Shown here in pieces: positions 7,280-13,429 of a DNA stretch of 41,424 bases. The DNA comes from a virus. Location: the IMG/VR virus record IMGVR_UViG_3300050821_003342, positions 1-41,424 of that record, one strand, 5' to 3'. The notes under the pieces are model-generated. The model ran no database searches. It saw only the letters and a program-made list of their open reading frames with translations, and was not told where the DNA came from. Each line of letters opens with the position of its first letter. Position 1 is the first letter of the stretch. The translations under genes were made by a program, and so were the position numbers.

Positions 7280-7308
7280 TTGACTTCCGCAGTAAATTTA
7301 CTGAGATT
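7280..7308 (+). promoter_or_regulatory. Rightward early promoter (PR-like)
   Basis: -35 TTGACT at 7280-7285, 17-bp spacer holding the perfect operator dyad, weak -10 GAGATT at 7303-7308. The transcript would start at or near ATG 7315, so the first gene may be translated from a leaderless message; no good Shine-Dalgarno is seen before it. Confidence 0.45.
7290..7303. promoter_or_regulatory. Operator dyad O3 (perfect palindrome)
   Basis: CAGTAAATTTACTG is a perfect 14-bp palindrome lying in the spacer of the rightward promoter. It is the best match to the set of four dyads and the likely primary repressor site. Confidence 0.7.
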
Positions 7309-7314
7309 GCGTCC

Positions 7315-7563
7315 ATGACCGGCATCGAACAGCTATTGGCCGTCGCTCGCGCGTATGGCGCGTCCGAAGGCTTGGCCCTCTCTGCGGTGAGCTGGCGTGC
7401 GCTCGGCGACAGCAAGAAGCTTTCCGCGATGGAGCAGGGCGCGGACATACAGGTCCGCCGGCTCGAATCCACGCTGCAGTGGTTCTCGGACAACTGGCCG
7501 GCCATCGATTGGCCCGATGGAGTGCCGCGGCCGCTCCCCGCTCCGGTCGAGGTCCGCGCATGA
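7315..7563 (+). CDS. Cro-position small phage protein (82 aa)
   Basis: First gene of the rightward operon, divergent from the repressor. Residues 5-40 (LLAVARAYGASEGLALSAVS followed by WRALGDSKKL) look like a degenerate helix-turn-helix; the second half has RLESTLQWFSDNWP and a Pro-rich end. This pattern is common in rhizobial prophages directly after the operator region. A Cro-like role is inferred from position. The start lies about 7 bp after the predicted -10 box, consistent with leaderless translation. Confidence 0.65.
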   Translation: MTGIEQLLAVARAYGASEGLALSAVSWRALGDSKKLSAMEQGADIQVRRLESTLQWFSDNWPAIDWPDGVPRPLPAPVEVRA

Positions 7564-7777
7564 CGCCCCGGAAACTCGATCACCCGCCCCGACATGAGAC
7601 GCATTCCCAACCTGTCGCCCAAGTTGTATTTCACACACAGGTCCCGGCATTTGTCCACAAGTTTCGCTGCTGCACAGCGGAATTGTGTCTGATCGACTCC
7701 ACAACCAATCATCGGATCGAGATTCCCAGGTCGCAAGGCCGGGGCTGTGCTGTTGCGTCGAGTGAGGGAGGGGTTTC

Positions 7778-8032
7778 ATGCACGGAACAATACGTGAGGG
7801 CGTGCTTTCGGGAGCAGAAATCGAGGGACGGCTGGCGGCAGGCAGGGACAAAATTGTCACCCGCCGGTTCGGCGCCGTCGCCAAGGTGCTGTGGCCCGAA
7901 AAGACTGCGGCATGTCTCGCCGCGATCTCCGGCAAAGACGAACGCACCGCGAAACGATGGATGGCTGGCGAGTTCGAGCCGCCCGCCGTCGTGCTCGCGG
8001 CTGTCCTCGTTGAGCTGACCCGTACTCGCTGA
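7778..8032 (+). CDS. Small helix-turn-helix-like protein (84 aa)
   Basis: Preceded by GAGGGAGGGG, a very strong ribosome site 5 bp before ATG 7778. The product holds KTAACLAAISGKDERTAKRW followed by MAGEFEPPAVVLAAVLVEL, reading as a recognition-helix type HTH: AISGKDERTAKRWMAGE resembles phage regulators that count on a Trp after the recognition helix. Likely an early DNA-binding regulator; the 214-bp upstream leader holds no supported gene. Confidence 0.65.
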   Translation: MHGTIREGVLSGAEIEGRLAAGRDKIVTRRFGAVAKVLWPEKTAACLAAISGKDERTAKRWMAGEFEPPAVVLAAVLVELTRTR

Positions 8033-8093
8033 GCGTCTGTCTGTACCTGTCGCGTGCGTCGCGTCTGTCGCAATCGAACGCAATGGGGAAAAG

Positions 8094-8501
8094 ATGCTCA
8101 CGGCTTCCGAAGCTGCCGCGACCGCGGTGGATCGGCCATTCGCACCACCGCTTGAGTGCGTGGTCGACCTTCCGCCGCCGCCATCCGTCAACGTCACGCG
8201 CCGCGTCAATGGCGCAGGCCAGCGCAAATTGCAGAAGTGGAAGCACCAGGCCGGCATGGCCGTGATGGTGGCCGGCGGGCTGCGTCGCCTCACCAAGATG
8301 CCCGGCCGGTTCGAGGCGACGATCATCCTCGACGAGCAGCAGAACCGGCTCGATCTCGACAATGCCGCCAAGTGCTTGATCGATTATGCGAAAAAGCTCG
8401 GCCTGATCCTCGACGATGCCCCGAAGTTCATGCGCCGCGTGACGATCGAATGGGGCGACGCACCGCACGGCGCCCGGCTGATCCTGCGGAGCGTCATATG
8501 A
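8094..8501 (+). CDS. rusA: RusA-family Holliday junction resolvase (135 aa)
   Basis: RusA-like endonucleases cut branched DNA symmetrically during phage recombination and packaging. N-terminal PPPPSVNVTRRV matches the usual LPxPPSxNxxxR strand; the catalytic acidic motif LDLDNAAKCLIDYAKK (about residues 86-101) corresponds to RusA DxDN, and LILDD (104-108) to the second acidic pair. Length fits the family (about 120-140 aa). Coupled to the GP88-like gene by an ATGA overlap. Confidence 0.88.
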   Translation: MLTASEAAATAVDRPFAPPLECVVDLPPPPSVNVTRRVNGAGQRKLQKWKHQAGMAVMVAGGLRRLTKMPGRFEATIILDEQQNRLDLDNAAKCLIDYAKKLGLILDDAPKFMRRVTIEWGDAPHGARLILRSVI

Positions 8502-9427
8502 GCGTGCTGGCCGTCGAGCGCCCGCGCCGGACGCGCGAATACCGGATCGACCGCGATCTCGTGTTCGCGCTGTACGACTCGTTCGGCAAGATGACTCACG
8601 TCAAGCGCGCGCTGGCCGAGCAGGGAATTCACTGCGCCTACAACACGGTGCGCAACATCCTCAACGGCAAGCAGGACAAGCGGCCGGGCCGAAAGACCCA
8701 ATCCCGCTTCGCGGCGCGACCAGTTCATGGCCGCGCGGTGCTGCCGGACATCGATACGCCCGCCTTCACCGAGAAGCGCACGCTCTATCCCCACACGGTG
8801 GTCAAGAAGATCGCTGCCGAGCCACTGCTCAAGCACGGCCAGAATTCATCGAAGATCGGCGGACTCGTGCTCAAGGGCAAATGGAAGGGAATGCCGATCT
8901 ACACGCTGACACTCGAGGAACGGGCGACATGCCCGACCTCGTGCCAGCATTGGCGATCCTGCTTCGGCAACAAAATGCAGCTCGCCCACCGAATGAACCA
9001 CCTCGATCCGAATTTCGAGACGCAACTCGTGCGCGAGGTGTGCTCACTCGGTCGTAAACATCCGCAAGGTTTCGTGATCAGACTGCACGTGCTCGGCGAT
9101 TTCTTCTCGGTGCGCTACGTCCAGGTCTGGCAAGCGCTTCTAGAGCAGGTCCCAGGGCTGCGTGTGTTCGGCTATTCGGCGCGGTGGCAGCCCGAGGACC
9201 CGATCGCCGCGGCGCTTGTGCGGCTCGTTATGGCCCAATGGGAGCGGTTCTCGATCCGCTTTTCGAACGCGCCGGCCGACGAGTGCGCCACCGTCTCGAT
9301 TGAGCATCCGATCCAGCGGCCTCCTGACGCCGTGATCTGCCCCGAGCAGGTCGGGAAAACCGAGTCCTGCTCGACGTGCGGCCTGTGCTGGCAGACCAAG
9401 CGCCGCATCGCCTTTTTGCAACATTGA
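8498..9427 (+). CDS. HTH-GP88 family fusion protein (309 aa)
   Basis: The ATG at 8498 overlaps the rusA stop; the ORF is open further upstream but that part is a shadow of rusA. Residues 12-65 look like an added HTH domain (DLVFALYDSFGKMTHVKRAL, then YNTVRNILNGKQDKRPGRK). Residues 85-300 match the phage Gene-product-88 family: NSSKIGGLVLKGKWKGMPIY, CPTSCQHWRSC, RLHVLGDFFS, GYSARWQPEDP. Two Cys clusters (CPTSCQHWRSC near 147-157, and CPEQ followed by CSTCGLCW near 284-300) suggest a metal or Fe-S site. The biochemical role of GP88 is not known to me; location among replication and recombination genes suggests DNA metabolism. Confidence 0.75.
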   Translation: MSVLAVERPRRTREYRIDRDLVFALYDSFGKMTHVKRALAEQGIHCAYNTVRNILNGKQDKRPGRKTQSRFAARPVHGRAVLPDIDTPAFTEKRTLYPHTVVKKIAAEPLLKHGQNSSKIGGLVLKGKWKGMPIYTLTLEERATCPTSCQHWRSCFGNKMQLAHRMNHLDPNFETQLVREVCSLGRKHPQGFVIRLHVLGDFFSVRYVQVWQALLEQVPGLRVFGYSARWQPEDPIAAALVRLVMAQWERFSIRFSNAPADECATVSIEHPIQRPPDAVICPEQVGKTESCSTCGLCWQTKRRIAFLQH

Positions 9428-9434
9428 GGACGGC

Positions 9435-10097
9435 ATGAGCCACTGGTGGCGCGCCCATGACGACGCGGTCGACAGCCCAAAGCTCGGGCTGCTCTCTGAT
9501 CGGCTGTTTCGAGCCTGGTTCAACCTCAACTGCTTGGCGTCAGCGAATGGCGGCAAGTTGCCGGCGATCGGCGAGGTCGCGTTCAAGCTGCGCGTCACCG
9601 AGCACAAGGCGGCCGAGATCATCACGGCGCTGGTGCAAGCCGGGCTATACGAGCGGCGCGATGATGCGTTCGAGCCACACAATTGGGCGTTACGGCAATT
9701 CAAGAGCGACGTTACGGACCCGAATGCCGTAACACGCATGCGTAACTACCGTAACCGAAAGCGTAACGGGACCGTAACGGTTACGCTCCCCAGAGAACAG
9801 AGTACAGAAGCAGAGACAGAAAGAAAGGAAGAACCGCCTGACGGCGGATCGTCGAAGTTCGCGTTCGAAAGCGGGGTGATCAAGCTCAATAGGCGCGATC
9901 TCGACCTTTGGAAAGCCTCTTTCACGCACCTCGACGTAGCAGCCGAACTGATCGGAATGGCCGAGTGGGCCTCTCACGAATCGAACTGGTTCATGGCCGT
10001 CAAGGGCTTGCTCGCAAAGCGCAATCGCGAGGTGGGCATTCGCAAATCACAGCAACAAAACGGCGCGGTCACCGACCACGGCAGGGGGATCGTATGA
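9435..10097 (+). CDS. Winged-helix phage replication protein (220 aa)
   Basis: Starts at ATG 9435 after GAGGA. Residues 1-85 (HWWRAHDDAVDSPKLGLLSD, NCLASANGGKLP, VAFKLRVTEHKAAEIITAL) form the N-terminal winged-helix domain typical of phage replication initiators and helicase loaders in rhizobial phages. A basic, low-complexity linker follows (RNYRNRKRNGTVTVT), then a C-terminal helical domain with LWKASFTHLDVAAELIGMAE and WFMAVKGLLAKRN, as in primosome/helicase-loader proteins. It overlaps the helicase start by 4 bp, supporting a loader role. The linker DNA is repetitive in GTAAC motifs and may hold an origin. Confidence 0.7.
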   Translation: MSHWWRAHDDAVDSPKLGLLSDRLFRAWFNLNCLASANGGKLPAIGEVAFKLRVTEHKAAEIITALVQAGLYERRDDAFEPHNWALRQFKSDVTDPNAVTRMRNYRNRKRNGTVTVTLPREQSTEAETERKEEPPDGGSSKFAFESGVIKLNRRDLDLWKASFTHLDVAAELIGMAEWASHESNWFMAVKGLLAKRNREVGIRKSQQQNGAVTDHGRGIV

Positions 10098-10942
10098 GCG
10101 AGGTTGTCGACTTCGAAATGGTGCGCCTCGTCGGAATGCACCGGCACGATCAGCCGGGCTATTACTCGCTCAAAGACCTGCCGCAGCGGCCGTCGGTGGC
10201 ACACATTGCGCAGACCACCGGATGGTGGGAACTCGATCAGATTTGGAAACTCTACCACGGCCAATTCACGGTCGTGACGGGCGTCGCCGGCCACGGAAAA
10301 TCGACGTTTCTGCTCAACGTCATGGTCAACCAGGCCAAGCAGATCGGCACGCGCTGGTTCCTCTATGCGCCCGAGAACGAGCAGCATTTGCGCGACAAGC
10401 TCGAGCGCATCTGGGGGCCTGAGCCGGGGTTCAAGCTGTTTTGCGAGCACCAATGCTACGTGCAAACGGCGCCGCCGCCGCGCTACGACACCGCTGCAAA
10501 AACGATCGATTGGGTGCTTGACAAGGCGATCGTGGCGATTGAGCGCGACAACGTCGACGTCGTGATGATCGACCCGTGGAACGAGCTCGAACGCGCCAAG
10601 CCGAAGGATCAGTTGCTGAGCGACTACATCGGGCAGTGCCTGATGTACCTCAAGCAATTCTGCCGCTCCGAGAGCGTGAGCGTGATCGTGGTTGCCCACC
10701 CTACGAAAGCCGGCGTTTCGGACGGCAAGGTGCCGGGGCTCGCCGACATCGAAGGTTCGATGAACTGGTTCAACAAGTGCGACAACGGCCTGATCGTCGT
10801 GCGCGATCTCAACGCCTCGACGTCCGAGGTGATCAGCGCAAAATGCCGCGAGGAAGGCGCCGGCAAGCGCGGCCGCTGTCATTTCTTCGTCGACGAAGCG
10901 TCCGGCCGGTTCACGCCGCAGCACGGCGCGGTGACGCCATGA
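10094..10942 (+). CDS. DnaB/Twinkle-like replicative helicase core (282 aa)
   Basis: RecA-fold ATPase of the DnaB/Twinkle type. Walker A GVAGHGKST (residues 63-71), Walker B VVMIDPWNE (156-164), and the VVAHPTK strand with a sensor His (199-205). It lacks the N-terminal DnaB dimerisation domain or a TOPRIM/primase region; only about 45 residues precede the core, so it is a core-only helicase. Together with the winged-helix gene upstream it forms the replication module; the phage must take polymerase and probably primase from the host. ATGA overlaps on both sides. Confidence 0.85.
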   Translation: MSEVVDFEMVRLVGMHRHDQPGYYSLKDLPQRPSVAHIAQTTGWWELDQIWKLYHGQFTVVTGVAGHGKSTFLLNVMVNQAKQIGTRWFLYAPENEQHLRDKLERIWGPEPGFKLFCEHQCYVQTAPPPRYDTAAKTIDWVLDKAIVAIERDNVDVVMIDPWNELERAKPKDQLLSDYIGQCLMYLKQFCRSESVSVIVVAHPTKAGVSDGKVPGLADIEGSMNWFNKCDNGLIVVRDLNASTSEVISAKCREEGAGKRGRCHFFVDEASGRFTPQHGAVTP

Positions 10943-11124
10943 GGACCGCAGATCGCGCAGAGGTGAGGCGAGATATCGATATGGCGCTTGCCGAGGCTGA
11001 GCAGGCCCGCGCCGATTACGACGCATGGATGGCCGCCTGGCGGGCAAGGAACGGCCATGTGAACGGATTCGACCGCGACACCGGATTGCCGATCCGCGAG
11101 CCGGCCGACCTCGTCGAGGCGTGA
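10939..11124 (+). CDS. Hypothetical small protein (61 aa)
   Basis: Starts at ATG 10939 overlapping the helicase stop (ATGA). Helical, acidic N-terminus (EVRRDIDMALAEAEQARADY) and a polar end with RNGHVNGFDRDTGLPI. No motif recognised. Retained because of the overlap coupling and same strand. Confidence 0.55.
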   Translation: MRTADRAEVRRDIDMALAEAEQARADYDAWMAAWRARNGHVNGFDRDTGLPIREPADLVEA

Positions 11125-11125
11125 C

Positions 11126-11314
11126 ATGGAGCAGATCGCCATGGTGCCCGTCGTGCTCGCAATCGGCCACGCGCCCGGCCTCGCAGCGCTGATCTTCGGG
11201 CCGGTGCTGTGGATCTCTATCGCGGTCGTCGTGCCGATCGGCGTCGCGCTCACCTACCGCGACGTGCGCGGCGTCAGAACGTTGCCTTGCCGGGATTGTC
11301 GCGACGACGCTTGA
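11126..11314 (+). CDS. Small membrane protein (62 aa)
   Basis: Hydrophobic through most of its length: IAMVPVVLAIGHAPGLAALI and LWISIAVVVPIGVALTY, two probable membrane helices, then a polar Cys-containing tail (TLPCRDCRDD). It begins 1 bp after the preceding stop and is the last gene of the rightward early operon; its 3' end overlaps the convergent HGGxSTGP gene by 41 bp. Confidence 0.5.
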   Translation: MEQIAMVPVVLAIGHAPGLAALIFGPVLWISIAVVVPIGVALTYRDVRGVRTLPCRDCRDDA

Positions 11315-11474
11315 GCGCCCAAGCACGCGCGCCCTCACGCTGACGCTGCCGGCCCTCGATCGTGAGCGGGCCAGTGCTCCTCCCACCATGGAAGTGGCAG
11401 CGAGTCCGTCCAGGCACCACGTGCCGCCGGCACAGCCCGTAGGACCTCATGTGTCGCGCGCCGCAGACAGGCAT
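11274..11474 (-). CDS. HGGxSTGP-motif protein (66 aa)
   Basis: Contains the diagnostic CHFHGGRSTGP (about residues 26-36) preceded by paired Cys (CGARHMRSYGLC) and followed by basic helices (GRQRQREGARAWALKRRRDN). Proteins with HGGxSTGP are common in rhizobial genomes and prophages; the Cys/His pattern suggests a small zinc site and the basic tail suggests nucleic-acid binding. Function not established. Overlaps the end of its upstream neighbour by 28 bp. Confidence 0.7.
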   Translation of the reverse strand: MPVCGARHMRSYGLCRRHVVPGRTRCHFHGGRSTGPLTIEGRQRQREGARAWALKRRRDNPGKATF

Positions 11475-11743
11475 GGAACCGAACCTTCTTTCAGCCTGAT
11501 CGTCGCGATCAGCCGCTCAAGCGCCATGTCGTCACGCGCCGCCCGTAGCTTGAGCGCATCAGCCCGCAGCTGCGTGTTCAGCGCCACAGCCGCCGCCGAG
11601 ATGTGAGCCCGCAGCAGCCGGCCAGCATCCTCGTCGATCGGTGTCCCGACCGGAAGCTCCAATATCTCCCTGATCTTCGTAATCGAAAGCTCGCTGACGC
11701 CCTCAAGAGCCTTCGCAAGCCGAGATGTCGTCTCGTCGGTCAT
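11447..11743 (-). CDS. Hypothetical helical protein (98 aa)
   Basis: Started at ATG 11743 (MTDETTSRLAKALEGVSELS); a TTG 6 bp upstream is possible. It is almost wholly alpha-helical with TKIREILELP, DEDAGRLLRAHISAAAVALN and RAARDDMALERLIATIRL. Paired with the HGGxSTGP gene in a minus-strand island between the early and late regions. A small-terminase role would fit size and place, but the strand is wrong for the packaging operon and I see no diagnostic motif. Confidence 0.55.
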   Translation of the reverse strand: MTDETTSRLAKALEGVSELSITKIREILELPVGTPIDEDAGRLLRAHISAAAVALNTQLRADALKLRAARDDMALERLIATIRLKEGSVPCLSAARDT

Positions 11744-11991
11744 AACCAAGTGACCTTACAGAGGAAAGTTGCACGCGCAACCAATATAGCTTCGCTGAAC
11801 GGCTGGATCGGCCTGCGTGATCTGCGGTTTGCCATGCTGTAACCCATTGATATCATTGATGCAAACAATTGTCCCCAAATGGTGAGCGAGCGGCCTGGCG
11901 CGTCGTGGCAGCTCGTTTTCCGAACTCGGGGAAACCCCAGGGGTACGGACGGGGGTGTTGAAAAATATAACCCCCCTCCGCAAGTTTTCCA

Positions 11992-12115
11992 GATTTGAGA
12001 ATTTTGCAGGGGGAAACTTCTTCTCCATCAGATCGTGGATATTCCCCATAGGGGACCCCTGCGGTTTGCAGCATATCACGCCCTGCCATCGCAACTGCGC
12101 GCGATTTGAGAATTT
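11992..12115. repeat. 13-bp direct repeat GATTTGAGAATTT (two copies)
   Basis: Copies at 11992-12004 and 12103-12115, 111 bp apart, identical over 13 bp, flanking the CCCCATAGGGG hairpin. Could be terminase or initiator binding sites. Confidence 0.55.
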
Positions 12116-12224
12116 CGGCCCATCTGCGGTTCGATCATTTTGGCCCTCAACTACTGTTCTATACTGAGCCGCGCGTAGGCTTATAGGGCGAGCGTTGATT
12201 TCATTGAGGAAACCCGCGGCCGAG

Positions 12225-12284
12225 TTTGTCCACGTTTCTGGTGCAAATTCCGGGTTCCGATTTGTCCACGAAGCTGGTACAAAT
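12225..12284. repeat. Tandem 24-bp operator-like repeat
   Basis: Two 24-bp copies at 12225-12248 and 12261-12284, 36 bp apart (start to start). Both read TTTGTCCAC, a 4-base variable part, then CTGGTnCAAAT with one further difference. Each is an imperfect dyad (TTTGT/ACAAA ends). They lie immediately upstream of the HTH gene at 12292, suggesting a regulator binding site, possibly autoregulatory. Confidence 0.55.
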
Positions 12285-12291
12285 CATACGC

Positions 12292-12558
12292 ATGGGCCGG
12301 CCTTCTCATCCGTTACATGAACGCGCGGTCGGCCTGATGAAGCGGGGGCTGGCGACGCCGGGCGAGATCGCGAGGGCGTGCGGGATTCCGCTGGAGGTCG
12401 TGCGGTCGTGGCGCAAGCGCGCGGCGATCTGGTCGGAACAGGCCCGGCTTGATCACGTTCGCCGGCTGATGATGCGAGGGACAGATGGCCCAGGTGGAAA
12501 GGAACGACGACCTGCGCAGGCACTGCGCCATTTTGGTCAGGGTGGCCGTCCGGTGTGA
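12292..12558 (+). CDS. Helix-turn-helix protein (88 aa)
   Basis: ATG 12292 gives MGRPSHPLHERAVGLMKRGL. A clear HTH lies at about residues 18-45: RGLATPGEIARACGIPLEVV followed by RSWRKRAAIWSEQ, with the recognition helix ending in RSWRKR. The rest is basic and probably disordered. The tail overlaps the next gene by 74 bp, so its 3' end may be lower quality. As an HTH protein preceding the terminase cluster it could be a late regulator or small terminase subunit; neither is proven. No Shine-Dalgarno is visible. Confidence 0.55.
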   Translation: MGRPSHPLHERAVGLMKRGLATPGEIARACGIPLEVVRSWRKRAAIWSEQARLDHVRRLMMRGTDGPGGKERRPAQALRHFGQGGRPV

Positions 12559-12673
12559 GAACTGCGGCCATCAGGCGATTCTGTACGTGGAGATGCGGGG
12601 AAGCCGGTTCCGGCCGATGGCCTGCGGGGAATGCGGGTGCAAGGACGTTCTGGTCGAGCCGCGCCCTCGCTAG
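12485..12673 (+). CDS. Zinc-ribbon-like small protein (62 aa)
   Basis: GAGGGACAG precedes ATG 12485. The C-terminal half is a two-knuckle zinc ribbon: CENCGHQ (about residues 24-30) and CGECGCKD (about 47-54) separated by a basic beta hairpin (MRGSRFRPM). Such proteins bind nucleic acid or partner proteins. It overlaps the HTH gene in another frame; the Cys spacing argues that this one is real. Confidence 0.6.
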   Translation: MAQVERNDDLRRHCAILVRVAVRCENCGHQAILYVEMRGSRFRPMACGECGCKDVLVEPRPR

Positions 12674-12732
12674 GTCACTGCTTCGTCGGATGCGCCGGCT
12701 GTGATCGCCGCTCTCTGTGAGGGCGTCGTCGG

Positions 12733-13098
12733 TCATGCGTGCTTCTCCAGGAGATTGCGGCCCGCCTCTATGTCCTTGCGGAACTGCGCGGACTGCTCGC
12801 CCTGGCCCCAGGCGAAGTCTGCGATTCCGATCCCGGCGCAGCAGCATCGGTAGCGCCGCCAAGCCCGCTCGCCGATCGGTCGGCCGCGGTGGTCGTAGCC
12901 CTGCTCGAACAGGGAGATGGCCTGGGTCGAGTAGCCGATCTTCTCGCCGAGCTGCTTGCGGGTGAGCCGCGCGATGGCCTTGCGCCAGAACTTGGCGCGC
13001 GCCGCTTCGATCGCGACGGCGGACGGAAGCTCGATCAGGGTGGGTGTTGGCACACGCCAAATATGAGCGTTTCCCGTGAAACAGTCAAATTGCTTCAT
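12733..13098 (-). CDS. XRE-family transcriptional regulator (121 aa)
   Basis: Minus-strand gene divergent from the KTSC gene. Start placed at ATG 13098 (MKQFDCFTGNAHIW); the ORF extends further but into the neighbour. Residues 35-75 are a HTH: FWRKAIARLTRKQLGEKIGY, then STQAISLFEQGYDHRGRP, with the recognition helix STQAISLFE. The rest has RYRCCCAGIGIADFAW and a helical end. An isolated regulator at the early/late boundary may control the late operon through the 26-bp divergent gap plus the promoter at 13090. Confidence 0.7.
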   Translation of the reverse strand: MKQFDCFTGNAHIWRVPTPTLIELPSAVAIEAARAKFWRKAIARLTRKQLGEKIGYSTQAISLFEQGYDHRGRPIGERAWRRYRCCCAGIGIADFAWGQGEQSAQFRKDIEAGRNLLEKHA

Positions 13099-13118
13099 CT
13101 GAAATATTAAGTTATCCT
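13090..13118 (+). promoter_or_regulatory. Candidate promoter for the terminase cluster
   Basis: -35 TTGCTT (13090-13095), 17-bp spacer, -10 TATCCT (13113-13118). A start near 13124 would leave almost no leader before ATG 13125. It overlaps the start of the divergent XRE regulator gene, so regulation is plausible. Confidence 0.4.
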
Positions 13119-13124
13119 CGCAAA

Positions 13125-13328
13125 ATGCCGTGGACAAACGCAAATTCCTCGATGATCGAAGCCTACGACTACGATGCGGAGATGCGCGTGCTCCACGTCA
13201 AGTTCCCGAACGGGTCGATCTTCAGCTTCAAGGACGTGCCGGCCGACACCGCGGCCGAGTTCGAGGCTGCGCCGAGCAAGGGGAAGTTCTTCCACAACGT
13301 GCTCAAAGAGGGGTTCCTGACCCTATGA
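13125..13328 (+). CDS. KTSC domain protein (67 aa)
   Basis: Matches the KTSC domain pattern: SMIEAYDYDAEMRVLHVKFP, then GSIFSFKDVPADTAAEFEAA and the SKGKFFHNVLKEGF end. These domains occur alone in phages and fused to lysyl-tRNA synthetase-like proteins; the role in phages is not known. It precedes a 34-aa ORF and the terminase gene, overlapping the former by 4 bp. Confidence 0.85.
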   Translation: MPWTNANSSMIEAYDYDAEMRVLHVKFPNGSIFSFKDVPADTAAEFEAAPSKGKFFHNVLKEGFLTL

Positions 13329-13429
13329 CGCCGGTCGACGAGTGGGAGGACTACGACGTCGAGGCCCCCGACGATCCCGACGCCTTCCGCGACATGCTCG
13401 ACGACCCGGCGCGCGAGGACTTCGCGTGA
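13325..13429 (+). CDS. Very small acidic protein (34 aa)
   Basis: ATG 13325 overlaps the KTSC gene stop (ATGA) and its own TGA overlaps the GTG of terL (GTGA). The product, MTPVDEWEDYDVEAPDDPDA followed by FRDMLDDPAREDFA, is very acidic. The double overlap suggests it is translated and couples expression of the large terminase. Function unknown. Confidence 0.55.
   Translation: MTPVDEWEDYDVEAPDDPDAFRDMLDDPAREDFA

Larger units (their letters stand above)
11744..12291. other. Gene-poor, dyad-rich intergenic region (548 bp)
   Basis: No convincing gene on either strand. It contains G/C homopolymer blocks (near 11930-11985), the 11-bp hairpin CCCCATAGGGG at 12044-12054, an inverted pair GCAGGGG/CCCCTGC (about 12006-12012 and 12055-12061), a 13-bp direct repeat at 11992-12004 and 12103-12115, and a tandem operator-like pair at 12225-12284. 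Position just before the terminase cluster makes it a candidate packaging (cos/pac) site, late control region or origin. This is inference from structure and place. Confidence 0.6.

Noticed and set aside
7650-7660. DnaA-box-like TTTGTCCACAA
   Set aside because: A single near-match in GC-rich DNA with no AT-rich unwinding region or further boxes; not enough for an origin.
7560-8018. Plus-strand frame starting at an ATGA overlap after the Cro-position gene
   Set aside because: The latter part is a shadow of the HTH gene at 7778, and the first part has no recognisable fold; the strong ribosome site belongs to 7778.
11756-12094. Minus-strand open frames in the 11.75-12.1 kb gap
   Set aside because: They translate homopolymer and dyad DNA; no ribosome site and unnatural composition. 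Treated as non-coding.
12284-12736. Minus-strand ORF with an ATGA overlap to the XRE gene
   Set aside because: Start overlap looks inviting, but the product is Pro/Ser/Arg-rich without any fold, while the plus strand carries a clear HTH and a zinc-ribbon Cys pattern.
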